Of a DNA stretch of 63,484 nucleotides, positions 53,882 through 62,074 are shown in pieces; the first letter of the stretch is position 1; every line of letters begins with the position of its first letter. The stretch covers positions 1-63,484 of the forward strand of contig JACRPO010000016.1 in assembly GCA_016223165.1 (NCBI GenBank). Direction: 5' to 3'. Origin of the DNA: Burkholderiales bacterium. Lineage in GTDB: Bacteria; Pseudomonadota; Gammaproteobacteria; Burkholderiales; Burkholderiaceae_C. The notes beneath the pieces are model-generated. The model did no database searches. It saw nothing but the letters and a program-made list of their open reading frames with translations, and was not told where the DNA came from. A program made the position numbers and the translations under genes.

Positions 53882-55236
53882 ACGAAACCACGCGCCAGAT
53901 GCGCCAGATGCGCCAGATCGTCGTCGTCGGCGGCGGCTTCGCCGGCACCACGCTGGCGCGCGCGCTGCAGCACCGGCTGCCCGCGGGCTGGTCGGTGGTG
54001 CTCGTCAGCGAGGAGAGCTACACCACCTTCAACCCGATGCTCGCGGAGGTGGTGGGCGCCTCGGTCTTTCCCGAGCATGTGGTGGCACCGATCCGTCAGA
54101 TGCTGGCGCCGGACGGCGCCTGCCGCTTCGTCATGGGCCGCGTCATCGCCATCGATCGTGCCGCGCGCACGGTGCGCGCCGAGACGCTCGCCGGCGTGCA
54201 GGCCATCGGCTACGACCACCTAGTGCTCGCCTTCGGCACGCGCGCCAACCTGGCGCTGCTGCCGGGCAGCGCCGAGCACGCGCTGCCGCTGAAGCTGGTG
54301 GGCGACGCGCTGAACATCCGCAACCGCGTGCTGCAGCGCCTGGCGCGCATCGAGCTCGAGCACGATGCCGCGCTGCGCCGCCGGCTCGGCCACTTCGTCG
54401 TCATCGGCGGCGGCTTCTCGGGCGTCGAGCTCGCCGGCGAACTCGCCGACGTGCTGAAGAGCGCGCGCCGCTGGTACCCGCGCGTGCAGGCGCACGAGCC
54501 GCGCGTGACCCTGCTGCACGACGGCATGCAACTGCTGCCCGAGCTGCCGGCGTCGCTCGGCGCCGCCGCCGCCGCGTCATTGCGCGCGCGCGGCGTCGAC
54601 GTGCGCCTGGGCGCGAAGGCGCGCGCAGTGCGTGCCGACGGCGTCGACCTGAGCGATGGCGGCGCGCTCGACAGCGCCACCGTCATCTGCACCATCGGCA
54701 CGCGGCCGAACCCGCTCGTCGAGCAGCTCGGGCGGGAGGGCCTGCCGCTCGAGCGCGGGCGCCTGAAGGTGCTGCCCGACCTCGCGGTGGCCGGTGCGCC
54801 GGGCGAACCGGGCGGACCGGGCGAACGCGGACTGTGGGCGCTGGGCGATTGCGCGCTTGTGCCCAATGCGGCGGGCGGCGGGCTCTCGCCGCCGACGGCG
54901 CAGTTCGCGGTCGCGCAGGCGCAGCTGCTCGCACACAACCTCGTCGAGGCCATCGCCGGCCGGCCGACGCGCGCTTTCGCGCACCGCTCGCGCGGCCTGA
55001 TGGCCACCACCGGCCACCTCAAGGGCGTGGCGTTGATCGGCCGGCTTCGTCTCGCCGGCCTGCCCGCGTGGCTGCTCTGGCGTGCCTTCTACCTGCTGCG
55101 CATGCCCACGCTCGGACGCAAGCTGCGCCTGTGGGTCGAGTGGACCTGGGCGATGGTCTTTGCCGCCGACATCACGCACCTGCGCTTCACCGGCACGCAC
55201 GAGGTCGACGCGCCGCGAGCGCCAGCGCTGCCCTGA
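53878..55236 (+). CDS. Type II NADH dehydrogenase-like flavoprotein
   Basis: 452 residues from GTG 53878, which overlaps the preceding stop. FAD site VVVGGGFAGTTLARAL, NADH site VVIGGGFSGVELAGELADVL, the ALGDCALVPN element near residue 320, and a C-terminal amphipathic/hydrophobic part (WLLWRAFYLLRMPT, WTWAMVFAADITHL) that would anchor it to the inner membrane. It would pass electrons from NADH to quinone without pumping. The codons before the core include two tandem ATGCGCCAG units, so the true start may be an internal ATG. Confidence 0.87.
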   Translation: MNETTRQMRQMRQIVVVGGGFAGTTLARALQHRLPAGWSVVLVSEESYTTFNPMLAEVVGASVFPEHVVAPIRQMLAPDGACRFVMGRVIAIDRAARTVRAETLAGVQAIGYDHLVLAFGTRANLALLPGSAEHALPLKLVGDALNIRNRVLQRLARIELEHDAALRRRLGHFVVIGGGFSGVELAGELADVLKSARRWYPRVQAHEPRVTLLHDGMQLLPELPASLGAAAAASLRARGVDVRLGAKARAVRADGVDLSDGGALDSATVICTIGTRPNPLVEQLGREGLPLERGRLKVLPDLAVAGAPGEPGGPGERGLWALGDCALVPNAAGGGLSPPTAQFAVAQAQLLAHNLVEAIAGRPTRAFAHRSRGLMATTGHLKGVALIGRLRLAGLPAWLLWRAFYLLRMPTLGRKLRLWVEWTWAMVFAADITHLRFTGTHEVDAPRAPALP

Positions 55237-55335
55237 ATGGGCGTCCCGACCGGGGGGCACCGCGGTGCCGCGCACCGGCGCCAGTTCTGCAGGTGCGGTT
55301 GCGGCAAGACGGAGCTCCGTCGCGGCGCGGCCCTA

Positions 55336-56028
55336 TCAGGCGGCCGCCGCCGCTTCGACGCGACCCGACAGGGCCGAGCCGCGACGGCGCAGGAAGTCGC
55401 GCAGCAAGGCCGGATATGCAGGTGCAGCGGCCTGCGCCACCGACGGCCGCGCGGCCAGCGCCTGACGCCACGCCTGCACCTTCGGCAGCCCCGGCCAGAA
55501 GCCGAAGTCGCCGAGCGCATCGAAGACATCGAAGTAGCGGAAGACCGGCGCGAAGGCGGCATCGACGAGGCCGAATCGCTCGCCCGCGAACCAGGGCCCG
55601 TCGCCGAGCACCAACTCCAGTTGTTCGAAGCGGGCGCGCAGCTCGCGCGCTCGCTGCTGCAGCGCCGCCTCGTCGGCCGCGCCGTAGAACGCGGCGATGC
55701 CGTTCAGCACCTGGGAGGCGAACTCGACCCAGGCACGCTGCCGGGCGCGCGCCAGCGGTGCCGCGGGCAGCATCGGCGCGCCGTTCGTCTCGTCGAGGTA
55801 TTCGCAGATTACCGCCGACTCGAAGATCGCCGCGCCGCCGACCTGCAGCACCGGCGTCTTGCCGAGCGGCGACAGGCGCAGGAACCACTCGGGCTTGCGC
55901 GCCAGGTCGACGTCGCGGCGTTCGAAGGGCACGCCCTTCTCCGCGAGCACGATGGCGGCGCGCTGCACGTAGGGGCACAGCACGTGCGAGACGAGCACGA
56001 GCGGAGTGTTGCCCGCCGCTGGCGTCAC
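55336..56028 (-). CDS. Glutathione S-transferase
   Basis: 230 residues from GTG 56028, overlapping the upstream GST stop by 4 nt. Thioredoxin-like domain with VSHVLCPYVQRAAIVLAEKG (Cys-Pro-Tyr active-site region), KTPVLQVGGAAIFESAVICEYLDE with cis-Pro and the ES motif for glutathione, then the helical domain with PWFAGERFGLVDAAFAPVF. The CPY motif suggests an omega/beta-like class. Second gene of the GST operon. Confidence 0.9.
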   Translation of the reverse strand: MTPAAGNTPLVLVSHVLCPYVQRAAIVLAEKGVPFERRDVDLARKPEWFLRLSPLGKTPVLQVGGAAIFESAVICEYLDETNGAPMLPAAPLARARQRAWVEFASQVLNGIAAFYGAADEAALQQRARELRARFEQLELVLGDGPWFAGERFGLVDAAFAPVFRYFDVFDALGDFGFWPGLPKVQAWRQALAARPSVAQAAAPAYPALLRDFLRRRGSALSGRVEAAAAA

Positions 56029-56633
56029 TTCAGCAACCCCTCGGCGCGCAGCGCGGCCTGTGCCGCTGGCCGGTCGGACACGCGCTTCAGGTAGGCCTGC
56101 AGGTGCGGCCAGGCCTTGAGCGGAATGGCGAGGAAGTTCGACCAGTTGACGATCGTGAAGGCATAGGCGTCGGCAACGCTGTACTCGCCGGCCAGGTAGT
56201 CCTGCCGCGCGAGCAGCGCGTCGAGCTCGGCGAAGCGCGTCGCGAGCCTGTCCTTGACAGCCTGGCGCGTCGAATCGGCCGTCTCCTTGTGCCATAGCCA
56301 CGGGCTGAAGGTCTTGTGCAGCTCGGTGCCGACGAAGGTGAGCCACTCGACCACCGCCATGCGCCGCGCGCTGCCGGGCGCGCCGATGAGAGCCTGCGCG
56401 GGGTCGAGGTCGGCCACGTATTGCAGCAGCGCGGCGACCTCGGTGTGGCGCGAGCCGTCGTCCAGCTCGAGCAGCGGCACGTAGCCGCGCGGCGAGATGT
56501 CGAAGTAGTTGCCGCCGCTGGCCGTGGTGTGCTTGGCGAGGTCGACGGCGATGGCCTCGAAGGGCACGCCGACCTCGCGCAGCGCGATGTGGACGGCCAG
56601 AGAGCAGGCACCGGGCGAGTGATAGAGCTTCAT
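56025..56633 (-). CDS. Glutathione S-transferase, beta/GstA-like
   Basis: 202 residues from ATG 56633. It has MKLYHSPGACSLAVHIALRE, the SPGACS active-site pattern of bacterial beta-class GSTs, GYVPLLELDDG with cis-Pro, and the C-terminal domain YLAGEYSVADAYAFTIVNW. It conjugates or reduces with glutathione. Overlaps the second GST as GTGA and is divergent from a LysR regulator; the 89-nt gap carries a partial dyad. Confidence 0.92.
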   Translation of the reverse strand: MKLYHSPGACSLAVHIALREVGVPFEAIAVDLAKHTTASGGNYFDISPRGYVPLLELDDGSRHTEVAALLQYVADLDPAQALIGAPGSARRMAVVEWLTFVGTELHKTFSPWLWHKETADSTRQAVKDRLATRFAELDALLARQDYLAGEYSVADAYAFTIVNWSNFLAIPLKAWPHLQAYLKRVSDRPAAQAALRAEGLLK

Positions 56634-56686
56634 GGACAGATCTCCGAAGAAGGGGTTGAGGGGGTTGAACACGAGGCCAATGTAGG

Positions 56687-56708
56687 ATTGCACTATCGAA
56701 GTGTGAAT
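56687..56708. promoter_or_regulatory. Candidate LysR box between the GST operon and its regulator
   Basis: ATTGCACT-ATCGA-AGTGTGAAT forms an imperfect dyad with the perfect core CACT-N5-AGTG, in the form of the T-N11-A boxes bound by LysR proteins. It lies 54 nt before the GST start and 15 nt before the earliest LysR start, within a locally AT-richer stretch. Confidence 0.4.
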
Positions 56709-56722
56709 AGACGGATCGGCAA

Positions 56723-57658
56723 ATGGCGATTGCACGAACGCAAGCACGAACGCAAGAACGAACGCAAGCGCGAACGCACGACAAGGCGCCATACCGGATG
56801 TCCCCGTCGGACCTCGAGCTGACGCTCGCGCTCGCGCGCGGCGGCACGCTGGCGCGCGCCGGCGAACGCCTCGGCGTCGATGCGTCGACGGTCTTCCGCA
56901 GCCTGCAGCGCGTCGAGCGCGGCCTCGGGCGCGCGCTTTTCGAGCGCACGCGCAGCGGCTACGTGGCAGGCGAACTCGCCACCCAGCTGGCCGAGCACGC
57001 CGAGCAGATGGAGGTGGCGGTGGAGGCGGCGCGCTCTGCGCTCGAGGCGGCGCCCTCGCATGTCTCGGGCACGGTGCGCATCACCACCACCGACACGCTG
57101 CTGCACGGCCTCGTCGCGCCGGCGCTGCCTTCGTTGCGGCAGGTGCATCCGCTGCTCGGCTTCGAGCTGCACACCGGCAACCAGTTGGCGAGCCTGACGC
57201 GGCGCGACGCCGACATCGCCGTGCGCGCCACCAAGCGCCCGCCGCCGCACCTCGTCGGCCGGCTGATCGGTCCGATCCGCGTCGCGATCTATGCACCCAG
57301 GCGCGGCGGCCCGAAGACGTTCGCCGATGTCGAGGCCGGCCACGCCGACTGGATCGCCCCGGACGATGCGCTGCCCGAGCACCCCTCGGTGGTCTGGCGC
57401 CGGCGCCACCTGCCGAAGGTGCTGCCGCGCTACCGCGTCGACAGCATCCTCTCGGTGCTCGAGCTCGTGGCGCTCGGGCTGGGCGTGGGCATCGTGCCGC
57501 TCTTCCTCGCCGAGGTGCGGCGCGACGTGGTCCGCCTGACCGAGTCGCTCGCCGACGCCGAAAGCGAGCTATGGCTGCTCACGCACCCCGAGGCCAGGCA
57601 CCTGCGCCGCGTGGCGACCGTCTACGCGCACCTCGCCGCCGAGCTCAAGCTGCCGTGA
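56723..57658 (+). CDS. LysR-family regulator of the GST operon
   Basis: 311 residues if the ATG at 56723 is used, or 286 from ATG 56798 (MSPSDLE), which begins exactly at the winged-helix domain and is more typical. The extra 25 residues come from a 12-bp tandem repeat (Arg-Thr-Gln units). The helix-turn-helix is LARAGERLGVDASTVFRSLQ and the effector domain shows VRITTTDTLLHGLVAPALPS to VALGLGVGIVPLFLAE. Divergent from two GSTs it likely controls. Confidence 0.88.
   Translation: MAIARTQARTQERTQARTHDKAPYRMSPSDLELTLALARGGTLARAGERLGVDASTVFRSLQRVERGLGRALFERTRSGYVAGELATQLAEHAEQMEVAVEAARSALEAAPSHVSGTVRITTTDTLLHGLVAPALPSLRQVHPLLGFELHTGNQLASLTRRDADIAVRATKRPPPHLVGRLIGPIRVAIYAPRRGGPKTFADVEAGHADWIAPDDALPEHPSVVWRRRHLPKVLPRYRVDSILSVLELVALGLGVGIVPLFLAEVRRDVVRLTESLADAESELWLLTHPEARHLRRVATVYAHLAAELKLP
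56732..56779 (+). repeat. Four tandem 12-bp units at the LysR start
   Basis: Units of the form GCACGAACGCAA are repeated four times with small changes (56732, 56744, 56756, 56768). They keep the reading frame and encode Arg-Thr-Gln-Ala/Glu repeats between the two possible start codons of the LysR gene. Slippage here would not shift the frame. Confidence 0.75.
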
Positions 57659-58760
57659 CCGGGGCGCCCCCCTGCAGCGCGAGTTTCGCCACGGCCTGCA
57701 TGCGCTCGATCTCGGCCGCGGCGCGGGCGAGGAAGATGCGGTAGATGCGCTCGACCAGCACCTCGTCGCCGAGGCGCGACCTGTGCATGAGCGCCAGGTG
57801 CCCGATCACGCGGCCGTCGCTGGCGACGATGGGCATGCCGACAAAGGCCTCCCAGCCCGCCTCGCGCGGGAACTTCTCGGCCAGCCGCTCGGGGTGGAAG
57901 CAGGTGCGGCCGGCCTGCACCACCTCTTCGCAGGGCGTGCCGGCAAGGTCGTACTCGAAGCTCTCGCGCTGCCCGCGCTGCACGCTCCAGTGCGCGAGCG
58001 TGCGCACGCGCGTCGCCGGCTGGTCGGTGCACTCGGTGATGAAGGCGCAGTCGACCTCGAGCGCGCGCGCCAGGTGCTCGACCATGGCGGCGAAGAAGCG
58101 CTCGCCGAAGGCACCGGCCGTGCCGTCGGCGACGGCATCGAGCACGGCCTGCACGCGCTTGACGCGCGTGATGTCGGTGTCGAGCCCGATCAGGCGCTCG
58201 GGCGTGCCGTCCTCGCCGCGCAGCAGCACGCCGCGGCTGAGCACGTGGCGCACGCTGCCGTCGCGGTGCAGGAGGCGCAGGTCGAGCTCGATGCGCGACT
58301 CGTTGTGGCTGCTGCCGCCGCCGCCACTGCTGCCGCTGCCGCCGCCGCCCCCGCCGACCGCGCGCTCCAGCGCCGCGGCCAGCCGCGGGCGGTCGTCGAC
58401 GTGCACGCGCGCGAGCCAGTCCGCGCGCGTGAGCCCGATGTCGTCGGGCCCGTAGCCGAGCATGCCCTTCCAGCGCGGCGAGAGCGACACGCGGTCCTGC
58501 CGCACCTGCCACTCCCACACGCCGTCCTGCGCACCGCGCAGCGCATGCTGGGCGCGCTCCTCGGCCGCGCGGGCGCGCGCCTCGGCCGACGCGCGCGCTG
58601 CTTCGAGGCGGGTGGCTTCGTCCTGCTGCTCGCGCAGCCGCTTCTCCGCAGCAGCGAGGCGCGTCTCGGCGCCGCGGCCCCGCCACGCGAATGAAGCCGC
58701 GCCGCCCAGCGCCAGGGCCAGCAGCACCAGGGCGGCGAGAGCGGCCGGGGAGATCGTCAT
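57645..58760 (-). CDS. Membrane-anchored PAS-GAF sensory protein without output domain
   Basis: 371 residues from ATG 58760. One N-terminal membrane helix, a coiled coil (residues 30-75), a PAS fold with GAQDGVWEWQVRQDRVSLSPRW and LLHRDGSVRHVLSRGV interrupted by a Gly/Ser run (about 136-152), and a GAF domain with CAFITECTDQPATRVRTLA through FVGMPIVASDGRVIGHLALM. No kinase, GGDEF, EAL or HTH domain follows. It lies 10 nt after the kinase of an OmpR-type pair on the same strand, so it may modulate that kinase. Confidence 0.78.
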   Translation of the reverse strand: MTISPAALAALVLLALALGGAASFAWRGRGAETRLAAAEKRLREQQDEATRLEAARASAEARARAAEERAQHALRGAQDGVWEWQVRQDRVSLSPRWKGMLGYGPDDIGLTRADWLARVHVDDRPRLAAALERAVGGGGGGSGSSGGGGSSHNESRIELDLRLLHRDGSVRHVLSRGVLLRGEDGTPERLIGLDTDITRVKRVQAVLDAVADGTAGAFGERFFAAMVEHLARALEVDCAFITECTDQPATRVRTLAHWSVQRGQRESFEYDLAGTPCEEVVQAGRTCFHPERLAEKFPREAGWEAFVGMPIVASDGRVIGHLALMHRSRLGDEVLVERIYRIFLARAAAEIERMQAVAKLALQGGAPVTAA

Positions 58761-58770
58761 CGCATGATCC

Positions 58771-59763
58771 TCATGTCGTCTTCTGCGTATCCACCGCGTC
58801 CGCTGCACCTGCCGCACCCGGCAGCGTGAACGTCACCGTCGTCCCGGCGCCGGGGCGGCTGCGCAGCTCGAGTGGGGAGCCGTGCAGCGCCGCGATGCGC
58901 CGGGCGATGGCCAGCCCCAGCCCTGCTGCGCCGCCGCCCTCGCCGACGCGCGCGGCGGTCTCGTAGCGGTCGAAGATGCCCTCGAGGTCTGCCGCGGCGA
59001 TGCCTTCGCCCGTGTCGGAGACCGAGATGCGGGCACCACGACCATCCGCCTCGGCCCCTTCCACCTCGATGGCGACGCGGCCACCGCAGGGCGTGTGGCG
59101 CAAGGCGTTCTCGACGAGGTTGCCGAGCACGCGCTCGACGAGGCGCACCTCGGCCTGCACGATCGGCGTCGGCTGCTGCTCGGCGCGCACCACCAGCGCC
59201 ACCTGCGCGCGCTCGGCGGCGGCGGCGAAGCGCTGCGCGACATCGTGCGCGAGCTCGGCAACCGGAAACGGCTCGCTGTGCAGCGGCGCTGCATCAGCCT
59301 CGAGCCGGGCCAGCTCCAGCAGATCGCCGACGAGCCGCGACAGGCGTTCGCCGTTGCGCACGGCCGTCTGCAGATAGTTCTGCGCCTCGGCCGCTTCGAG
59401 CGTGCCGTGGCGCAGCAGCAGCAGCTCGAGGTAGCCCTGCATCGAGGCGAGCGGCGTGCGCAGGTCGTGCGAAAGCCGCTCGAGTGCCTCGTGGCGCTGC
59501 CGCAAGGCGCGCGCGAGCTGCGCCTCCTGCTCGGCCAGGCGGGCGGCCAGCGCGTCGGCCTCGCCGGCACGGCGCGCCAGGCGCTTCAGCAGCGGCAGCA
59601 GCGCGGCGCCGGCGGCGGCCAGCACGAGCAGCACGAGCGCCATCACCGCCTCGTCGGCGACGGCGCGGCCCGGCCAAATCAGCAGCGCGAGCGCCGCCGC
59701 CGCGCAGACCCAGGCGAGCGGCAGCGCGATGCGAAGTGAAAGTGGGCCCACCAAGGCACTCAA
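58771..59763 (-). CDS. Sensor histidine kinase with minimal N-terminal membrane part
   Basis: 330 residues from TTG 59763, which overlaps the response-regulator stop as TTGA; TTG 59754 and GTG 59751 are alternatives. Two membrane helices (about 13-52) with almost no periplasmic loop, a coiled coil, HisKA LERLSHDLRTPLASMQGYLE, HATPase NLVENALRHTP, SDTGEGI and AGLGLAIARRIAALHG. With hardly any external domain, the input is likely intramembrane or supplied by the PAS-GAF protein encoded just downstream. Confidence 0.83.
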   Translation of the reverse strand: MSALVGPLSLRIALPLAWVCAAAALALLIWPGRAVADEAVMALVLLVLAAAGAALLPLLKRLARRAGEADALAARLAEQEAQLARALRQRHEALERLSHDLRTPLASMQGYLELLLLRHGTLEAAEAQNYLQTAVRNGERLSRLVGDLLELARLEADAAPLHSEPFPVAELAHDVAQRFAAAAERAQVALVVRAEQQPTPIVQAEVRLVERVLGNLVENALRHTPCGGRVAIEVEGAEADGRGARISVSDTGEGIAAADLEGIFDRYETAARVGEGGGAAGLGLAIARRIAALHGSPLELRSRPGAGTTVTFTLPGAAGAADAVDTQKTT

Positions 59764-60473
59764 CTTCGGCGCTCGGCGAACTTGTAGCCCACGCCCCACA
59801 CCGTCTGGATGTAGTCGGGGTTCCCGGGGTCGCGCTCGATCTTGTTGCGCAGCCGGTTGATGTGCGAGTTGACGGTGTGCTCGTAGCCGGCGTGGCTGTA
59901 GCCCCAGACCTGGTCGAGCAGCTGGGCGCGCGTGAAGACGCGCCCCGGGCTGCGTGCAAAGCACACCAGCAGCTCGAACTCCTTGGCCGTCAGCTCGACC
60001 GCCTGGCCGCGCACGCGCACCTCGTGGCGCACGAGGTCGATGCCGAGGCCTTCGCATTCGATGCGCTGCGCTTCGGGCGCGGTGGCCGCCTGCGCCGCCG
60101 CCGTGCGCTCGGCGCGCCGGAAGACACCCTTGACGCGCGCGGCGAGCTCGGGCATCGAGAAGGGCTTGGTCAGGTAGTCGTCGGCGCCGAGCTCGAGGCC
60201 GAGCACGCGGTCGAGCTCGGCCGCCTTGGCCGTCAGCATCAGGATCGGCGTCTCGTCCCCGGCCTGGCGCAGGCGGCGGCAGATCTCCAGCCCGTCCATG
60301 CGCGGCAGCATCAGGTCCAGGATCACGAGGTCGTAGCGCCCGGCCTTCGCCTCGGCGAGCGCGGTCACGCCGTCATTGACGACGCGGCAGTCGCAGCCGA
60401 GCTCGGTGAGCTGCAGCGAGACGAGCCGGCCGATGTCGACATCGTCCTCGACCACCAGCACGCGCCGGCTCAT
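59760..60473 (-). CDS. OmpR-family response regulator
   Basis: 237 residues. Receiver with VLVVEDDVDIGRLVS, phospho-Asp in LVILDLMLPRMDG and YLTKPFSM. Winged helix with LTAKEFELLVCFARSPGRVFTR and HTVNSHINRLRNKIE, ending VWGVGYKFAERRS. First gene of a three-gene cluster with a kinase and a PAS-GAF protein. Target genes are unknown. Confidence 0.9.
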   Translation of the reverse strand: MSRRVLVVEDDVDIGRLVSLQLTELGCDCRVVNDGVTALAEAKAGRYDLVILDLMLPRMDGLEICRRLRQAGDETPILMLTAKAAELDRVLGLELGADDYLTKPFSMPELAARVKGVFRRAERTAAAQAATAPEAQRIECEGLGIDLVRHEVRVRGQAVELTAKEFELLVCFARSPGRVFTRAQLLDQVWGYSHAGYEHTVNSHINRLRNKIERDPGNPDYIQTVWGVGYKFAERRS

Positions 60474-60607
60474 CGTGCCTGCCCCGGGGTGACCCGCCCT
60501 GCCGTCCGCGCGCGCATGGCCGGCATGCTAGGCGGGGAGGAGGGGGGGTGGGCGGTTGTGATGAAAAAGTGAAGGTTGGGGCGGCGCGCGCACGCGTGGG
60601 GTCTCGT

Positions 60608-62074
60608 TCACTTGAGGTGGCCGACGCGACCAGGGCATGGCCATCCCTGCTTGTTCTTGTGAGGTTTGAGCGTGGCGTCGTAGGTGCTGCGCTTGAAGGA
60701 CTTGCCGCACATCGGGCAGGCAAAGGTGTAGCTGATCTCGGTTGAGCCGAAGGGCTTGGGCGTGGTGCGGCGGGTTGGTGTCGAGCTCTTGCGGGCCGGT
60801 GGCCGTGCCGGTGCGAATGCGGCCGCAGGGGCTGCCGGACGCTCCAGAGCGGGAGCGGCCAGCGGACCGGACGCCGTCAACTCGACGACGTAACGGGGCC
60901 GGAAGGCCTGCCGTGTGACCGTGGCCGCATTGACTCGGTCCAGCCGGTAGCTGCGGGACTCGCCGGTGTCGGCCTCCACACCGAACAACAGCAGGTGGCC
61001 AGCGCGCGTGCGGCGGACCGAATAGGGTTCGATCGTCGGCGACGTGCGTTCGCCATTTGCTTTCGTGTAGTCCAGTTGCACGCAGAGGCGGTTGGCTGCG
61101 GCAAAGCGAATCGTCTCCAGCGACCCGGCCTCGGCGCCCCAAGCCTGAACCATTGGGGGCAGTCGCCAGGAGCCATCCATCGCATCTCGCCCGAAGGCCG
61201 CGGCAGGCACGGTGGTATAGGCCGGCGCGGCGATGGCTTCGTTGAGCCACTCAAAGACCTCTGGCAGCTCCCGCCAGAAGTCCTGGAACGGCGGGCAGGT
61301 CGGCAACTGGTGGGCGAGCATCTGCTCCCACTCCACCTCGATGGCCGTGCGTTCGGGTCGGTCAGAGAGCATCGCGTAGGTGGGCACCGCAATGCCTTTG
61401 AACTCGCACTTGCGGGCTAGCGTGCTGCGGACGATGGCGCGGTCCGGCTGCAGGTCATGCCGGCGGTACAGGTGCACCACGTCGTACAGATCGCGCGGCC
61501 GCTGGCGCTCAGCCAGCGCGCGCATCTTCTCGGCAAAGACCTCTTCGAACGAGTAGCTGAGGACGTGAATGCCGTCGGCCGGGCTGTCGGTATAGGGATG
61601 GTGAACAGGGCGTTGGACCGGCGTCAGCACCAGCACCTCGTCGGCGGCCAGGTCGAGCCTGATGCGGGGCGGGTCACCTGCGCGGCCGAGCGGCCCGCGA
61701 TAGCCGACGCGGCCCTGCGCCGACTGGGTGCCCCGGGGGTTGGTGAAGATCTCGAACTTTCGCGTCTCGGGCGGAAGCTGCAGGCCGCAGGCGTCGTAGA
61801 CCCACTCGCCGACCTCCTCGAAGACCTCGGCGAGGAAGCCTTCATCCAGGTGCTCGGCGTCCTGCAGCGTGAAGTCCAGGTCTTCCGAGAAGCGGTAGGT
61901 CTCGAAGTAGCACTTCTTCAGGCAGGTGCCGCCCTTGAACACCCAGCTTGGGCCGATCACGGGGTGGGCCGAGATGCCGGCCAGGAACCAGCCGAGGGCG
62001 TAATCCTTCTCCACCACATGGGCCTGCAGCTGCAGTTCGGCCGCCAGGGCCATGATCTCCTGCTTGGGAATCAT
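60608..62074 (-). CDS. AbiEii-type nucleotidyltransferase toxin with WYL-like and zinc-finger extensions
   Basis: 488 residues, much longer than the usual 280-300. The toxin core (1-290) shows KGGTCLKK (48-54), FSEDLDF (62-68) with the two catalytic Asp residues, EKMRAL and RDLYDVVHLY (194-203). Residues about 318-390 look like a WYL-type domain (LCVQLDYTKANGERTSPTIEP, RSYRLDRVNAATV). After a Pro/Ala linker, residues 453-480 form a CCHC finger: C453, C456, H472, C480. AbiEii-type toxins transfer nucleotides to RNA targets. The ATG overlaps the antitoxin stop as ATGA. Confidence 0.82.
   Translation of the reverse strand: MIPKQEIMALAAELQLQAHVVEKDYALGWFLAGISAHPVIGPSWVFKGGTCLKKCYFETYRFSEDLDFTLQDAEHLDEGFLAEVFEEVGEWVYDACGLQLPPETRKFEIFTNPRGTQSAQGRVGYRGPLGRAGDPPRIRLDLAADEVLVLTPVQRPVHHPYTDSPADGIHVLSYSFEEVFAEKMRALAERQRPRDLYDVVHLYRRHDLQPDRAIVRSTLARKCEFKGIAVPTYAMLSDRPERTAIEVEWEQMLAHQLPTCPPFQDFWRELPEVFEWLNEAIAAPAYTTVPAAAFGRDAMDGSWRLPPMVQAWGAEAGSLETIRFAAANRLCVQLDYTKANGERTSPTIEPYSVRRTRAGHLLLFGVEADTGESRSYRLDRVNAATVTRQAFRPRYVVELTASGPLAAPALERPAAPAAAFAPARPPARKSSTPTRRTTPKPFGSTEISYTFACPMCGKSFKRSTYDATLKPHKNKQGWPCPGRVGHLK

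Noticed and set aside
55256..55269. GGCACCGCGGTGCC palindrome after the NADH dehydrogenase gene as terminator
   Set aside because: A loop-free palindrome leaves only about 5 bp of stem once a loop is allowed, with no T-run. Too weak in such GC-rich DNA.
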